A DNA stretch of 64,000 nt from CAZMZW01 sp964571135 (GTDB taxonomy: Bacteria > Chloroflexota > Anaerolineae > Anaerolineales > Anaerolineaceae): assembly GCA_964571135.1 (NCBI GenBank), contig CAZMZW010000003.1, positions 280,629-344,628 of the forward strand, written 5' to 3'. Positions within the stretch are counted from its first letter, which is position 1. Each line of letters opens with the position of its first letter. A program made the position numbers and the translations under genes. Positions 43,857-51,894 of the stretch are shown here, piece by piece. The notes below the pieces were generated by a model. The model worked only from the letters and a program-made list of their open reading frames with translations, searched no databases and was not told the DNA's origin.

Positions 43857-46844
43857 TTAATTAATTTGTCCTAGAATTCCTCTGAAATTAATTTCGGTTT
43901 GAATTCGGATGATTTCTTCTTTCTTAGGATTAATATGCTGAGTGATTAATTCTGAGGATTCTTCTTCTAATAAGCCGAATTTCTTAAATGCGGATGACAA
44001 ACGCTTTTGATATATCCAAAGCAACAAACGATTTATAAAATTAAATGATGTAGGAAGTTTCATTTCACCCCCTTGCAATTCAGGGAATTTGGATATTAAT
44101 GCATTTTTTTTATGATTAATAATTTTTAGCTCATTTTCAAGTTTTAATATTTCAAATTTCGTTTTTGCCTCATAACTTCTTAATGAAGTGTTGGATTTTT
44201 GGCTAAATTCAGGATTAAGTGCCATCTCTTTGACAAATTGTGATGGTTGGGTTGTAATAAACGTTACAAGTAGTCTTTTCTTGGCTCTGGTAATGCCAAC
44301 ATATGCCACACGTCGTTCCTCTTCAATGTCAAACGCTGTTTTTTTACGTTTCTCCTGACTTAGATTAAGAAAAACAGCATTTTCAAACTCTTTTCCTTTA
44401 GATTTATGGACTGTACTTAATACGATTTCATCACGATGCTGCGCATCATCATTTTCGGTTTCAGTCTCATCCTTCGAAGCTTTATCAATCATCTGGTAGA
44501 ACGTATTAATATTTTCATAGTTGGATGAAATTGATTGAATAACATCTAGTAACATATCATCACTAGCAGTATCTAAGTCCTCAGCGTTTTGACTTTGGTC
44601 TAAATAAAAATCTTTCAGTCCGAATTCATTTGCTAAAGCTAATATTAATTCGTTAGGTTTTACTCCCAAATTGGCTTGATTTCTGAGAATCTCAATACGA
44701 CTCAGGAAATCTCTAAGCTTTTCTACCTCCCAATCTCTCAGTCCATCTCGATTAGGTAAATCTTGGAATGCCATTCTATTTTGAATATCCTGGATAATCT
44801 CGTTTTTTAAATATTTATTGGGGCGAGACAATATCCGGAAATACTCTTCTTTCTTAGCATCATCTGGGTAAAGAATCACTGACAAGTATGCAATAATATC
44901 TTTGCCTACTCTTGATTTGAAAAGTCGTAAATTATTTACTGGGGTATGGGGAATATTAATTTTATCCAGAGCCATCGCAATAAGAACTTCAAATGCATTG
45001 TATCGAAACAGCACTGCGAAATTCTTCCACTTCAATTTTTGTTCAACCTTGAGGTTGCTTATCCATTCAGCAGCAAATTGGGCTTGCTCCCATAAACTTT
45101 TGTCAGGGTGAATTTCAAAAAGACCTTCATCAGCTTCTAAACATGCATGAATGTCTTTCGGTACCCTATCTTGATTATTGTCAATCAACCAACGGGAATG
45201 ACGAACTATGCTTTTACTCGAACGGTAATTTGTTGAAAGAACACAATCTTGAATAATCGAAAAACGTTTATGAAAATCAACAATATTTCTAACTTCTGCT
45301 CCACGCCAACCATAAATCATCTGGTCGTCATCACCAACTACAAAAACGTTATTTTGTGGCAACGACAATATCTGAAGAAAAAGGAGTTGTGTTTTGTTTA
45401 AATCTTGATACTCATCAACAAGCACATATTCATATTTCGTCTGTAAATCTTGACGAATTTCATCATAATCAATTAATAATCTAACGGCTAAATAAATCAT
45501 ATCGTCAAAATTAAAGAAATTATGGCTTGTTTGTTTTTTAAGATAAGAATTGAATATCATTTCGAATGGGATTACCTTATCGTCTATCTCGACCTCCATT
45601 TGAGCTAAGGGAGGTAATTCCATCTTGGCAATACGTAATGCCTCAAGGAACTCACTAAGCGGGTCTTTGTTTCTTCGATGTGGGAGTTGTAAGTTTTCGT
45701 CAACAGCACTTCTTAAGAGTTCTCTGGTTATCTTTTTTTCATTATTACCCTCGAAAGACCAGCCGAGTTGTGTACGAATGATTTCCATGCCTAATGAATG
45801 GAATGTACGAACATTTACATCTGTAATCTGTTTTGCGAGTAGACGATTCTGCATTTCTTCTTGTGCTTTTTTATTGAAAGCAAGGGCAAGAATCTTTTCT
45901 TGAGGGATTCCATTATTTATCAAATTTGCTATTCGGTTTGTGAGGGTTTTAGTTTTTCCGGAACCAGCCGGAGCTAAAATTCTTACTGGCCCAGTAATGA
46001 AATCAATCCCTTCTCTTTGGTCTTCATCAATATCATCATCAATTTGAAAATTTGACCTAATATTATTTTTTGATGCATTCTTGATTATTTCGACACACTG
46101 AGTCACGTTATGAGCAATTTTTGCGCCGGAAAATCGTAAGATGGGGTATTTTTCAAGACTAAGAACCTTATCTCTCTCTTTATCACGAACCGGGTTATGG
46201 AATTCACGACCATCACACTCGATAATGATTTTCTCTTTTCCTATTGAAACAAGAAAATCAACAAAGAACCTTCCGATACGAGCCTGAGGAACAAATGCAA
46301 TATTTTCTTTCACAAATTCATCTAATATCTTTTGTTCTATCGGCGTAAATATTGTTTTTTCAGCAGAGAGGGTTAAAAATTCAGGCGATGAAAATTGAAT
46401 AGAGTTAAATGAAAGCAAATTATTAATTTGCTCTAGCATTAGAAAATCAATCACAGTTTGATAATTCGAATGAATGTCAGCCGAAGAAATATTTTTTATT
46501 TTGTAATTAGATTCATCAAGTACAGAGAAAAAGCAAATTGGGCATTTTTCATACCATAATTGAAAAAATAATTTATCAGCCAGTACTGCTACCTTCGATT
46601 GGTATTCTTTAATAGGCAAATCTTGAATGATAATCGCAATAGATTCGCTATCTACCGTTTTGATTGAGTCTTCTTCAAAGCTAGAACAATAAAAGATTGA
46701 ATGATGAATATGGTTCGTCTTACATTTATCAATGAATTGTAACCAATTGTTTTGGGTACTGCTGTATAAAGAAAATCCTTTACCTTGTGAAATGAAATAG
46801 TCAACTTTTTTAAAAAAGAATTCAAAGGTTACATTGTTTTTCAT
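43857..46844 (-). CDS. Nuclease-UvrD-like SF1 helicase fusion
   Basis: The 995-residue product joins three parts. The first 170 residues are unrecognised. Residues about 175-255 form a DUF559/Vsr-like PD-(D/E)XK nuclease (RIGRFFVDFLVSIGKEKIIIECDGREFH, then RDKERDKVLSLEKYPILRFSG). From about 270 on comes a complete SF1A helicase: APAGSGKTKTL, VDEYQDLNKTQL, VVGDDDQMIYGWRGAE, LSTNYRSS, STVHKSKGKEFENAVF and RRVAYVGITRAKKRLLV. The last 120 residues are helical and charged. The ATG lies about 8 bp after a TATAAT with no ribosome site, so a leaderless mRNA is likely. A DNA-degrading anti-phage role is a good guess by analogy with nuclease-helicase immunity proteins. Confidence 0.85.
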   Translation of the reverse strand: MKNNVTFEFFFKKVDYFISQGKGFSLYSSTQNNWLQFIDKCKTNHIHHSIFYCSSFEEDSIKTVDSESIAIIIQDLPIKEYQSKVAVLADKLFFQLWYEKCPICFFSVLDESNYKIKNISSADIHSNYQTVIDFLMLEQINNLLSFNSIQFSSPEFLTLSAEKTIFTPIEQKILDEFVKENIAFVPQARIGRFFVDFLVSIGKEKIIIECDGREFHNPVRDKERDKVLSLEKYPILRFSGAKIAHNVTQCVEIIKNASKNNIRSNFQIDDDIDEDQREGIDFITGPVRILAPAGSGKTKTLTNRIANLINNGIPQEKILALAFNKKAQEEMQNRLLAKQITDVNVRTFHSLGMEIIRTQLGWSFEGNNEKKITRELLRSAVDENLQLPHRRNKDPLSEFLEALRIAKMELPPLAQMEVEIDDKVIPFEMIFNSYLKKQTSHNFFNFDDMIYLAVRLLIDYDEIRQDLQTKYEYVLVDEYQDLNKTQLLFLQILSLPQNNVFVVGDDDQMIYGWRGAEVRNIVDFHKRFSIIQDCVLSTNYRSSKSIVRHSRWLIDNNQDRVPKDIHACLEADEGLFEIHPDKSLWEQAQFAAEWISNLKVEQKLKWKNFAVLFRYNAFEVLIAMALDKINIPHTPVNNLRLFKSRVGKDIIAYLSVILYPDDAKKEEYFRILSRPNKYLKNEIIQDIQNRMAFQDLPNRDGLRDWEVEKLRDFLSRIEILRNQANLGVKPNELILALANEFGLKDFYLDQSQNAEDLDTASDDMLLDVIQSISSNYENINTFYQMIDKASKDETETENDDAQHRDEIVLSTVHKSKGKEFENAVFLNLSQEKRKKTAFDIEEERRVAYVGITRAKKRLLVTFITTQPSQFVKEMALNPEFSQKSNTSLRSYEAKTKFEILKLENELKIINHKKNALISKFPELQGGEMKLPTSFNFINRLLLWIYQKRLSSAFKKFGLLEEESSELITQHINPKKEEIIRIQTEINFRGILGQIN

Positions 46845-46846
46845 AC

Positions 46847-46873
46847 TTATTGATTATATCGAGATACTTGAGG
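46847..46873 (-). promoter_or_regulatory. Promoter block of the helicase gene, second copy
   Basis: This is the 27-bp identical partner of 39331-39357. TATAAT on the minus strand is at 46853-46858, which puts the expected start of transcription at or within two bases of the helicase ATG. Diverged similarity to the first copy runs on to about 46940. Confidence 0.65.
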
Positions 46874-46943
46874 AAGATTTTGGTAGAGCCCACAAAGAAC
46901 CTGGTCATGTTGATGCAATTTTCAAGTAAGAGGATTCAATACT

Positions 46944-47043
46944 GGGTGTGTGGGGTAGAGAAGGGTTTGCCTAGGGCATTTGGGGGAGTAACAGGGTAGC
47001 CGGTGGGAGGGCGAAGACAAGGGACGGGGCAAGGTTGAGTGGG
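46944..47043 (+). other. Array of G-runs (quadruplex-forming candidate)
   Basis: Eleven runs of three to five G occur on the plus strand within 100 bp. They start at 46944, 46952, 46963, 46973, 46982, 46994, 47005, 47009, 47021, 47026 and 47041, with loops of 1-11 bases. The array stands out in an AT-rich element. It ends in the palindrome GGGAAATTTCCC (47041-47052). Confidence 0.6.
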
Positions 47044-47104
47044 AAATTTCCCCCATTTCAAATTATTACCTCATACTAACAGCAATTAATCCTTAAAACA
47101 AATC

Positions 47105-47160
47105 GCCCCGCCTTTTATACTTTGCAAGCATGCCAGCTTTATAAATACAATAGGCAGGGC
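47105..47160. other. Two-stage hairpin
   Basis: GCCCCGCCT (47105-47113) pairs with AGGCAGGGC (47152-47160) with one mismatch. Inside it TTTATA (47114-47119) pairs with TATAAA (47140-47145) around a loop containing GCAAGCATGC. AT-rich sequence with scattered T follows, but no clean U-tract. Confidence 0.45.
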
Positions 47161-47244
47161 TAATTATTATTATAAGTTATTTGTCAACCCTGTATTTAAA
47201 ACAATAGGAATCCTAAAAATAACAATAATTTGCATGTTTTTCAC

Positions 47245-47380
47245 ACATCTCGTCCCTAGTATCGCATATACCCAAGATATAGCTGGCTCTTGTACGCCAC
47301 ACGACACAACGTCACTCGGGACGGTGCGTGGTGTGGTCTCAATCTTACGACACGTCTTGGCAGCCAAGTGGTGTCGCTCT
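47245..47380. other. Structured GC-rich non-coding segment (second)
   Basis: Several inverted repeats crowd this segment. CCACAC/GTGTGG (47297-47302, 47331-47336) encloses CGTC/GACG (47310-47313, 47320-47323). CGACAC/GTGTCG (47348-47353, 47371-47376) encloses CTTGG/CCAAG around CAG. CGTCCC near 47251 can also pair with GGGACG near 47318. GCTCTTGTACG and GCTCTTGTTCG form a direct repeat at 47284 and 47375. Short open frames here are low in likelihood. Candidate structured RNA or replication/recombination site. Confidence 0.5.
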
Positions 47381-47498
47381 TGTTCGTGCGAATGTACGGA
47401 AAACGGGTATGTGTTGTGCGGTAATGTGGGTTTCTTGGATTGGCAAGATTACAGGTTATGAACACCCATTAATAATCTTGACCTTTGTATTAAAGGAT

Positions 47499-47552
47499 TA
47501 GGGAATTGGTTGAAATTAATCTTTTCTTCGAAAGCCGACCAAAAATAATCAG
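47499..47552. repeat. Intergenic repeat, copy C
   Basis: This is the best match to copy A (38603-38660). GGGAATTGG, AATCTTTTCTTCGAAAGCCG and AAAAATAATCAG are shared with few differences. Confidence 0.5.
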
Positions 47553-47583
47553 TATCTCTATCAGGTGCTATGCGCTCTTAAGC

Positions 47584-47686
47584 CGATATCAATCATCCTT
47601 ATAACGATATCAATATAAGAAAAAGCAATATTCAAACGATACTAATGAACGATATCCGCATAGTAGGGATGAAAACGCTTAAGCGT
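47584..47686 (+). promoter_or_regulatory. Iteron-like repeats and palindrome upstream of a strong promoter
   Basis: CGATATCAAT occurs perfectly at 47584-47593 and 47605-47614, 21 bp apart, i.e. on the same helix face. Variants CGATACTAAT (47637-47646) and CGATATCCGC (47650-47659) follow. The perfect palindrome ACGCTTAAGCGT is at 47675-47686, ending 14 bp before the -35 box. The layout fits operator sites or replication iterons. Confidence 0.6.
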
Positions 47687-47700
47687 ATAGTTTACTGGCC

Positions 47701-47729
47701 TTGACAGAATAGAATAAATGTGCTATAAT
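47701..47729 (+). promoter_or_regulatory. Perfect consensus sigma-70 promoter with extended -10
   Basis: TTGACA (47701-47706), a 17-bp spacer, and TATAAT (47724-47729) with TGC just before it (extended -10). The expected transcription start is near 47736. The nearest gene starts at 48171, leaving a leader of about 435 nt or a separate small RNA. Confidence 0.8.
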
Positions 47730-47735
47730 TATATA

Positions 47736-47817
47736 TACAAATGTGACCGTAAACATCGTTTCCATCGGAAACTCCATCAAGTTGTTGATGCAGGGGCAGT
47801 AACAATAATGGTTTTTT
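47736..47817 (+). ncRNA. Candidate small RNA or structured leader
   Basis: Immediately after the consensus promoter come hairpin GTTTCC-ATC-GGAAAC (47758-47772) and hairpin CATCAA-GTTG-TTGATG (47775-47790), then CAGGGGCAG and a T6 run (47812-47817). No coding frame is evident. It could be a plasmid-style antisense or control RNA, or the 5-prime leader of the operon beginning at 48171. Confidence 0.4.
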
Positions 47818-48170
47818 CCCAATAATCCTCAAAATTTCGTAAAAAAAAACAAAATATTATAAACGTTTGATGGTTTTAAACCTCAAACCTATTCAGACTG
47901 TTAAGTTGTGTCCTTATTGGTAGGTTATTTAGAGCTTTTTCGAGTAATGGAAAGCTTGAGTATCAATTCACTGTTAATGGAGCATTTACACATCATAGAA
48001 ATGAAAGCAGCAAATAAGCAATACACCCTACTCCAGTCACCCGCCCACTGATTTTTTCAATACAACCAGGCGGTCGAATGAATAATAAAGATAAAGGAGG
48101 TCAATAGCGGGTAAAAATATAAAATGATTGTTTTAATTGGTTAAATATTAATATAAAAGGAGATTGTTAA
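47818..48170 (+). other. Leader or spacer before the zinc-ribbon genes
   Basis: About 350 bp of AT-rich sequence. It holds an AAAGGAGGTC (about 48093) that is not followed by a sensible start, and a nine-codon ATG frame (MNNKDKGGQ) over it. Nothing else is supported. Confidence 0.35.
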
Positions 48171-48389
48171 ATGGAACCGTTCAATGCAGATGATGCAATT
48201 AAGCAGATTATGAAAGATTTTAAACCCAAACCGATGACAATCAGTATCAAATGTCAACGATGTTTTTCATTCTATATAGAGAATCACGATGATTACCCGG
48301 GTAATGATTTGCTTATTCCCTTTTGTAAAAAATGCCCAGAAGGCGAGGCAAGGGTTAATTTCATCAAACTTCTTCAGAGGGTAAATTGA
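48171..48389 (+). CDS. Small zinc-finger protein, 72 residues
   Basis: The product contains CQRC and, 24 residues later, CKKC: a treble-clef or ribbon zinc site. The N-terminal MEPFNADDAIKQIMKDF is helical. AAAAGGAGATTGTTAA precedes the ATG. It overlaps the next gene by 4 bp (TTGA). Small zinc proteins of this kind often regulate plasmid or island maintenance; the function is not known. Confidence 0.65.
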   Translation: MEPFNADDAIKQIMKDFKPKPMTISIKCQRCFSFYIENHDDYPGNDLLIPFCKKCPEGEARVNFIKLLQRVN

Positions 48390-48568
48390 AAAAGGATTTA
48401 GAAAAAACCATAGAAGTATTGGATAGTTTACATATCGCTGAAAAGAAGAAAGTTGGCGTCCGGTATATTGTGCTCGAGTGCAAAAAATGTCAAAGGCATT
48501 TCGGCATAACCATCAACTCTGGCAAGATTTCTGAAAAGGATTTGACCTGTAGAAATTGCCAAAAATAA
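48386..48568 (+). CDS. Small zinc-ribbon protein, 60 residues
   Basis: The frame starts with TTG overlapping the stop of the previous gene. CKKC and CRNC, about 20 residues apart, form a zinc ribbon after a helical N-terminus (LEKTIEVLDSLHIAEKKK). Similar cysteine spacing to the preceding protein suggests duplication or a partnership. Unknown function. Confidence 0.6.
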   Translation: MKKDLEKTIEVLDSLHIAEKKKVGVRYIVLECKKCQRHFGITINSGKISEKDLTCRNCQK

Positions 48569-48594
48569 AATTTAAAAGATAACAAGGAATTTAA

Positions 48595-48957
48595 ATGAAT
48601 AGAAATATATTTGAAAAAGAAGGAAAATTTGCTAAAAAGGAAAAACAAAATTTTGGAATACAGTATGTAAGTTGTGCCCCAGCCCTAGTCAAAGCATTCG
48701 ATATTTATACAGCTTATGTTTATGGGGTTATTTGGAGCAAATGTCAATTGTCAAGACATATTTGTTACGCTAGTTACAAGACTCTTGCAAGAGAAACTGG
48801 CATAAGCGTGAGGACTATTGCAAGGAAAATCCCGATATTGATTGACCGCAAACTAATTGAAGACATTAACCCAAACCCAAATAATCACCCCGGGATGACA
48901 CGAGAATTTGTCTGCAATATCGAAGTTCTTAAAGAATTTGTAATTAACGAAAAGTAG
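48595..48957 (+). CDS. Winged helix-turn-helix protein, replication-initiator-like
   Basis: The 120-residue product has SYKTLARETGISVRTIARKIPILIDRKLIEDINPN, a clear helix-turn-helix followed by a wing strand, of the helix_turn_helix_36 / plasmid Rep N-terminal kind. LVKAFDIYTAYVYGVIWSKCQLS before it is a helical packing region. The protein is too short to be a full initiator but could bind the 18-bp tandem repeats directly downstream or the iterons upstream. AACAAGGAATTTAA precedes the ATG. Confidence 0.65.
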   Translation: MNRNIFEKEGKFAKKEKQNFGIQYVSCAPALVKAFDIYTAYVYGVIWSKCQLSRHICYASYKTLARETGISVRTIARKIPILIDRKLIEDINPNPNNHPGMTREFVCNIEVLKEFVINEK

Positions 48958-48964
48958 TAGGGGG

Positions 48965-49031
48965 CATAGTGGTTTTATCACGTTCCCGAATGACGGTTTA
49001 TCACGTTCCCGAATAAGGTTTTACCACTATG
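48965..49031. repeat. Tandem 18-bp repeats inside a 9-bp inverted repeat
   Basis: TTTATCACGTTCCCGAAT occurs perfectly at 48974-48991 and 48997-49014 (23-bp period). The pair is flanked by CATAGTGGT (48965-48973) and its exact complement ACCACTATG (49023-49031). It starts 8 bp after the winged-helix gene. It may be a binding site for that protein, a replication origin or a transfer origin. Confidence 0.65.
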
Positions 49032-49320
49032 GTTATGCCAATCAGCATTTGTACTACTTGCTTACTAATGACCAACAGGCATACTAATTACTATAATATA
49101 GTTACTTTATTAAAGATTACATACACTATATGCAGAAAATTATTTCGAAAATACTTCTAACGAGTAGTTCTTCTTAGGGGAAATACCTTATCGAATTATT
49201 CAATCAATATTTCGAGCCGTCATTAGGATTTAAAAACAATGCCCCACATAAAGCGGGGCATTGTTTTTATTCTTAAGACATGTAGGGAATTAGATTGAAA
49301 ATTTCAGAACCTTTAGCCCG
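49032..49320. other. Spacer with a strong bidirectional terminator
   Basis: AT-rich sequence with no gene. The only clear feature is the terminator at 49232-49268, which separates the rightward small-gene operon from the leftward restriction operon. Confidence 0.5.
49232..49268. terminator. Bidirectional terminator
   Basis: AAAAACAATGCCCC and GGGGCATTGTTTTT pair over 14 bp around ACATAAAGC. T-runs lie on both strands, so it can end transcripts from the small-gene operon and from the res gene. Confidence 0.9.
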
Positions 49321-51894
49321 TTATATCTTCAATGCTGAGTCAAGGGTTTCTCTAAAGGTATTTTCGTCCTCGTTATTATAGAAGGGGACGCCAATTAAAC
49401 GATACTTTGATTTTTCGCCAATCCTCAATAATTTATCTCCGAACTCTTTTTTGATTTCCTTCAAGAAATCTTCTTTCCAGTGGTCATACTCGCTGAGGAA
49501 AGCACCTTTTGGTTCAATAAAAAGTTGATATGTTATGAATTGACCGGTTTTCTCCTGGAGGAATAAAACGAAATCGGGTTGAAAAGTCTGCCCGTCAGAA
49601 AAATTGTATATGGCAAAATGTCCTTCATTACGAATTAGATAAATTTGTTCGTATTGTGTTTTATATCTATCTATTTGTCTATCCAGCATACGGACAAAAG
49701 CTTTCTCTTCACTTGTCCCATAAAGTGAATCAAATGCATACCATTCTTTTGATAAAACAAAATTATTAAATTGGTCATCATCTTTACCACGTTCATTATC
49801 TTTTGAGAATTTAAGGGTCTTATCCTTGAAGATTTCATGAATGAGTGAATGATGAAATTCCTTTGACCCTTCGTACTTATTGGTAGTAAGTAACCGAATT
49901 TCCGTTTCTATCTCATCCAACAAATTCAACATAGAAGCTAATTTTTCTTCTTTATTTTCGTCAAGAAGGTATACATTCCCTTGAAAGGTAATTTTCAGAC
50001 CAGCTAAATAGTTTTCTGAATTGATGAACTCGTTTATTGATTCAAGGTTAGGAAAATATTGCTTTATTGATTGAAAAGTATAGAGTGGGTTTCGTGCAAT
50101 TGCAGACTGGATAATGTTTCGCTCAATCTGCTTGACAGGTAAATCTATTCTTGTTTCTTCTGCAACAATTGGCGCTTGCTGTTTTCCATTTAATACCGTG
50201 CTGGCTCCGCCACGACCGGTGGCAATGTTATGAACAAAATTTTTCTTAGTTACACCCAAATCAGCAAACGATTTAATATTATGGTAATCTTTCTTAATCG
50301 GTTTATTCGAATATATCAATCCATATTTGTAAAAGTTTATACTTTTAAATGACTCTTTGAGTTTCATTTCCTTTGTAACTTCGTTTTCATCCATAACTCC
50401 CTGCTCAACCAGTGCTGCCCGGATTTCAGAAATATATTGTGAGGTATTAATGCTGTGATAATGTAATTCTTCAATCACCCTCAACTCATTCTCAAGGTCT
50501 TTATCAAACTTCCTACGAAAACGGTCTTGTATTTCGGGAATTACAAAAGGAAAGTACCGTGCACCACGACCAATTAATTGCGCCTCTGCCATTGTGGTTT
50601 TACCAATTCTCGCTCTTCCTGTGTCACGGGGCTCATAACAACGCACAATATCGAAAAGGTTTAAAACATCCCACCCCTCGTTCAGTTTTTGAACCGCAAA
50701 TATTGCACGAATATGATTATCTCTATCTTCTAAGGTATTCACTCGAATTTGATATTTTTCCTTTTCTGCATCATCATTCACCGATAAGCAGAATTCTTCA
50801 CTAAATTCTCTCTTTAGTCGTTCTGCAAGCTGTTTATCGCTAATTTTATTTTCTTTGAAGAATCTAAATGCACGTTGAATTATCAGAATATTTGATTTCC
50901 GTACTTTAGCGATTTGCTTGCCGTTAAGACCTTCAATTATTTTGTGGAAATTAGTCTTGTTTTCCTGAGACTGTGCAATTGTTCTTTGTGCTTTGAATAA
51001 AATGACGGGCTTTAAATTAATCCGGTATTTTGCTGCAACTTCCTGTTTATACTGGTTAAGAATCAATGCCTGGATAATGCGCTCTTCTAAACCAAAATCA
51101 GAATAGACCAGAGTAACATCTTTTGAAAAGCGGTCATTGCGGAATTCTGGTAAGTCATAACGATAAATGACTTTGTTAAGATATTTATCCACCATTGCGG
51201 GTGTGGCAAAATCATGTGTTGCAGTAAATTCGAGCAATATATTTTCTCTGTTCTTTTCAAAAATATTTTGTACAGTATTCTCCCAACTCTCGAATAACTC
51301 TATATCGGACTTAGTATTTACATTCATATGGTGGGATTCATCAGAAATTAAGACTAGTTTATGCTTGCGGAAATCCTCGTAAGTAATTGAGTTTTCTTTT
51401 TCAGTTGTCAAGTCCGAATGTAATTTTTGAATTGTTGTAAAGCAGATATTTATTTCGTCTTGGTTCACCCCTTCAAAATTATTTACTGGAGTAATCCGTA
51501 TACGTCGGTTTCCTATTGTGATTTCTTTCTCGAATAGAAATTTAATGGATGATGAGTTCAAAAAATTGTCTTTGGTCTTCTCAATAATGTTCGTGGAATT
51601 AACGAAGAAAAGAAAGTTCCGATAACCCTGTTCATAAAGATAAAGAATGAGTCCTGCCATAATCAGGGTTTTGCCACTACCAGTTGCCATATTGAATAAG
51701 AAATGAAGGGGAAATATTTTATTTGGAAAATCGTTTTTATAACAATGAAAAAAACGGGCAAACGCTTCGATTTGATAGTTACGTAATTCAAAATTGTGGT
51801 TTAAATTGATTTTTACATAATCAGGGATTACCTTTTGTAATCCCCCAAAATTTGAGAAAGCATCTAATGCCTGATAAAGGAATTGCTCGGGCAT
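49321..51894 (-). CDS. res: Type III restriction endonuclease subunit Res
   Basis: The 857-residue product starts with an SF2 helicase core: ELRNYQIEAFARFF, FNMATGSGKTLIMAGLILYLYEQG and LVLISDESHHMN. LNEGWDVLNLFDIVRC and QLIGRGARYFPF act as motif V/VI. The C-terminal region has FQPDFVLFLQEK and LFIEPKGAFL, a PD...ExK nuclease. Res cuts DNA after ATP-driven communication between two inversely oriented sites and needs Mod for recognition. It starts directly after the Mod stop codon. Confidence 0.92.
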   Translation of the reverse strand: MPEQFLYQALDAFSNFGGLQKVIPDYVKINLNHNFELRNYQIEAFARFFHCYKNDFPNKIFPLHFLFNMATGSGKTLIMAGLILYLYEQGYRNFLFFVNSTNIIEKTKDNFLNSSSIKFLFEKEITIGNRRIRITPVNNFEGVNQDEINICFTTIQKLHSDLTTEKENSITYEDFRKHKLVLISDESHHMNVNTKSDIELFESWENTVQNIFEKNRENILLEFTATHDFATPAMVDKYLNKVIYRYDLPEFRNDRFSKDVTLVYSDFGLEERIIQALILNQYKQEVAAKYRINLKPVILFKAQRTIAQSQENKTNFHKIIEGLNGKQIAKVRKSNILIIQRAFRFFKENKISDKQLAERLKREFSEEFCLSVNDDAEKEKYQIRVNTLEDRDNHIRAIFAVQKLNEGWDVLNLFDIVRCYEPRDTGRARIGKTTMAEAQLIGRGARYFPFVIPEIQDRFRRKFDKDLENELRVIEELHYHSINTSQYISEIRAALVEQGVMDENEVTKEMKLKESFKSINFYKYGLIYSNKPIKKDYHNIKSFADLGVTKKNFVHNIATGRGGASTVLNGKQQAPIVAEETRIDLPVKQIERNIIQSAIARNPLYTFQSIKQYFPNLESINEFINSENYLAGLKITFQGNVYLLDENKEEKLASMLNLLDEIETEIRLLTTNKYEGSKEFHHSLIHEIFKDKTLKFSKDNERGKDDDQFNNFVLSKEWYAFDSLYGTSEEKAFVRMLDRQIDRYKTQYEQIYLIRNEGHFAIYNFSDGQTFQPDFVLFLQEKTGQFITYQLFIEPKGAFLSEYDHWKEDFLKEIKKEFGDKLLRIGEKSKYRLIGVPFYNNEDENTFRETLDSALKI

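Noticed and set aside
47170..47465. Three overlapping short frames in the second structured segment
   Set aside because: They overlap hairpins, lack ribosome sites and do not resemble proteins.
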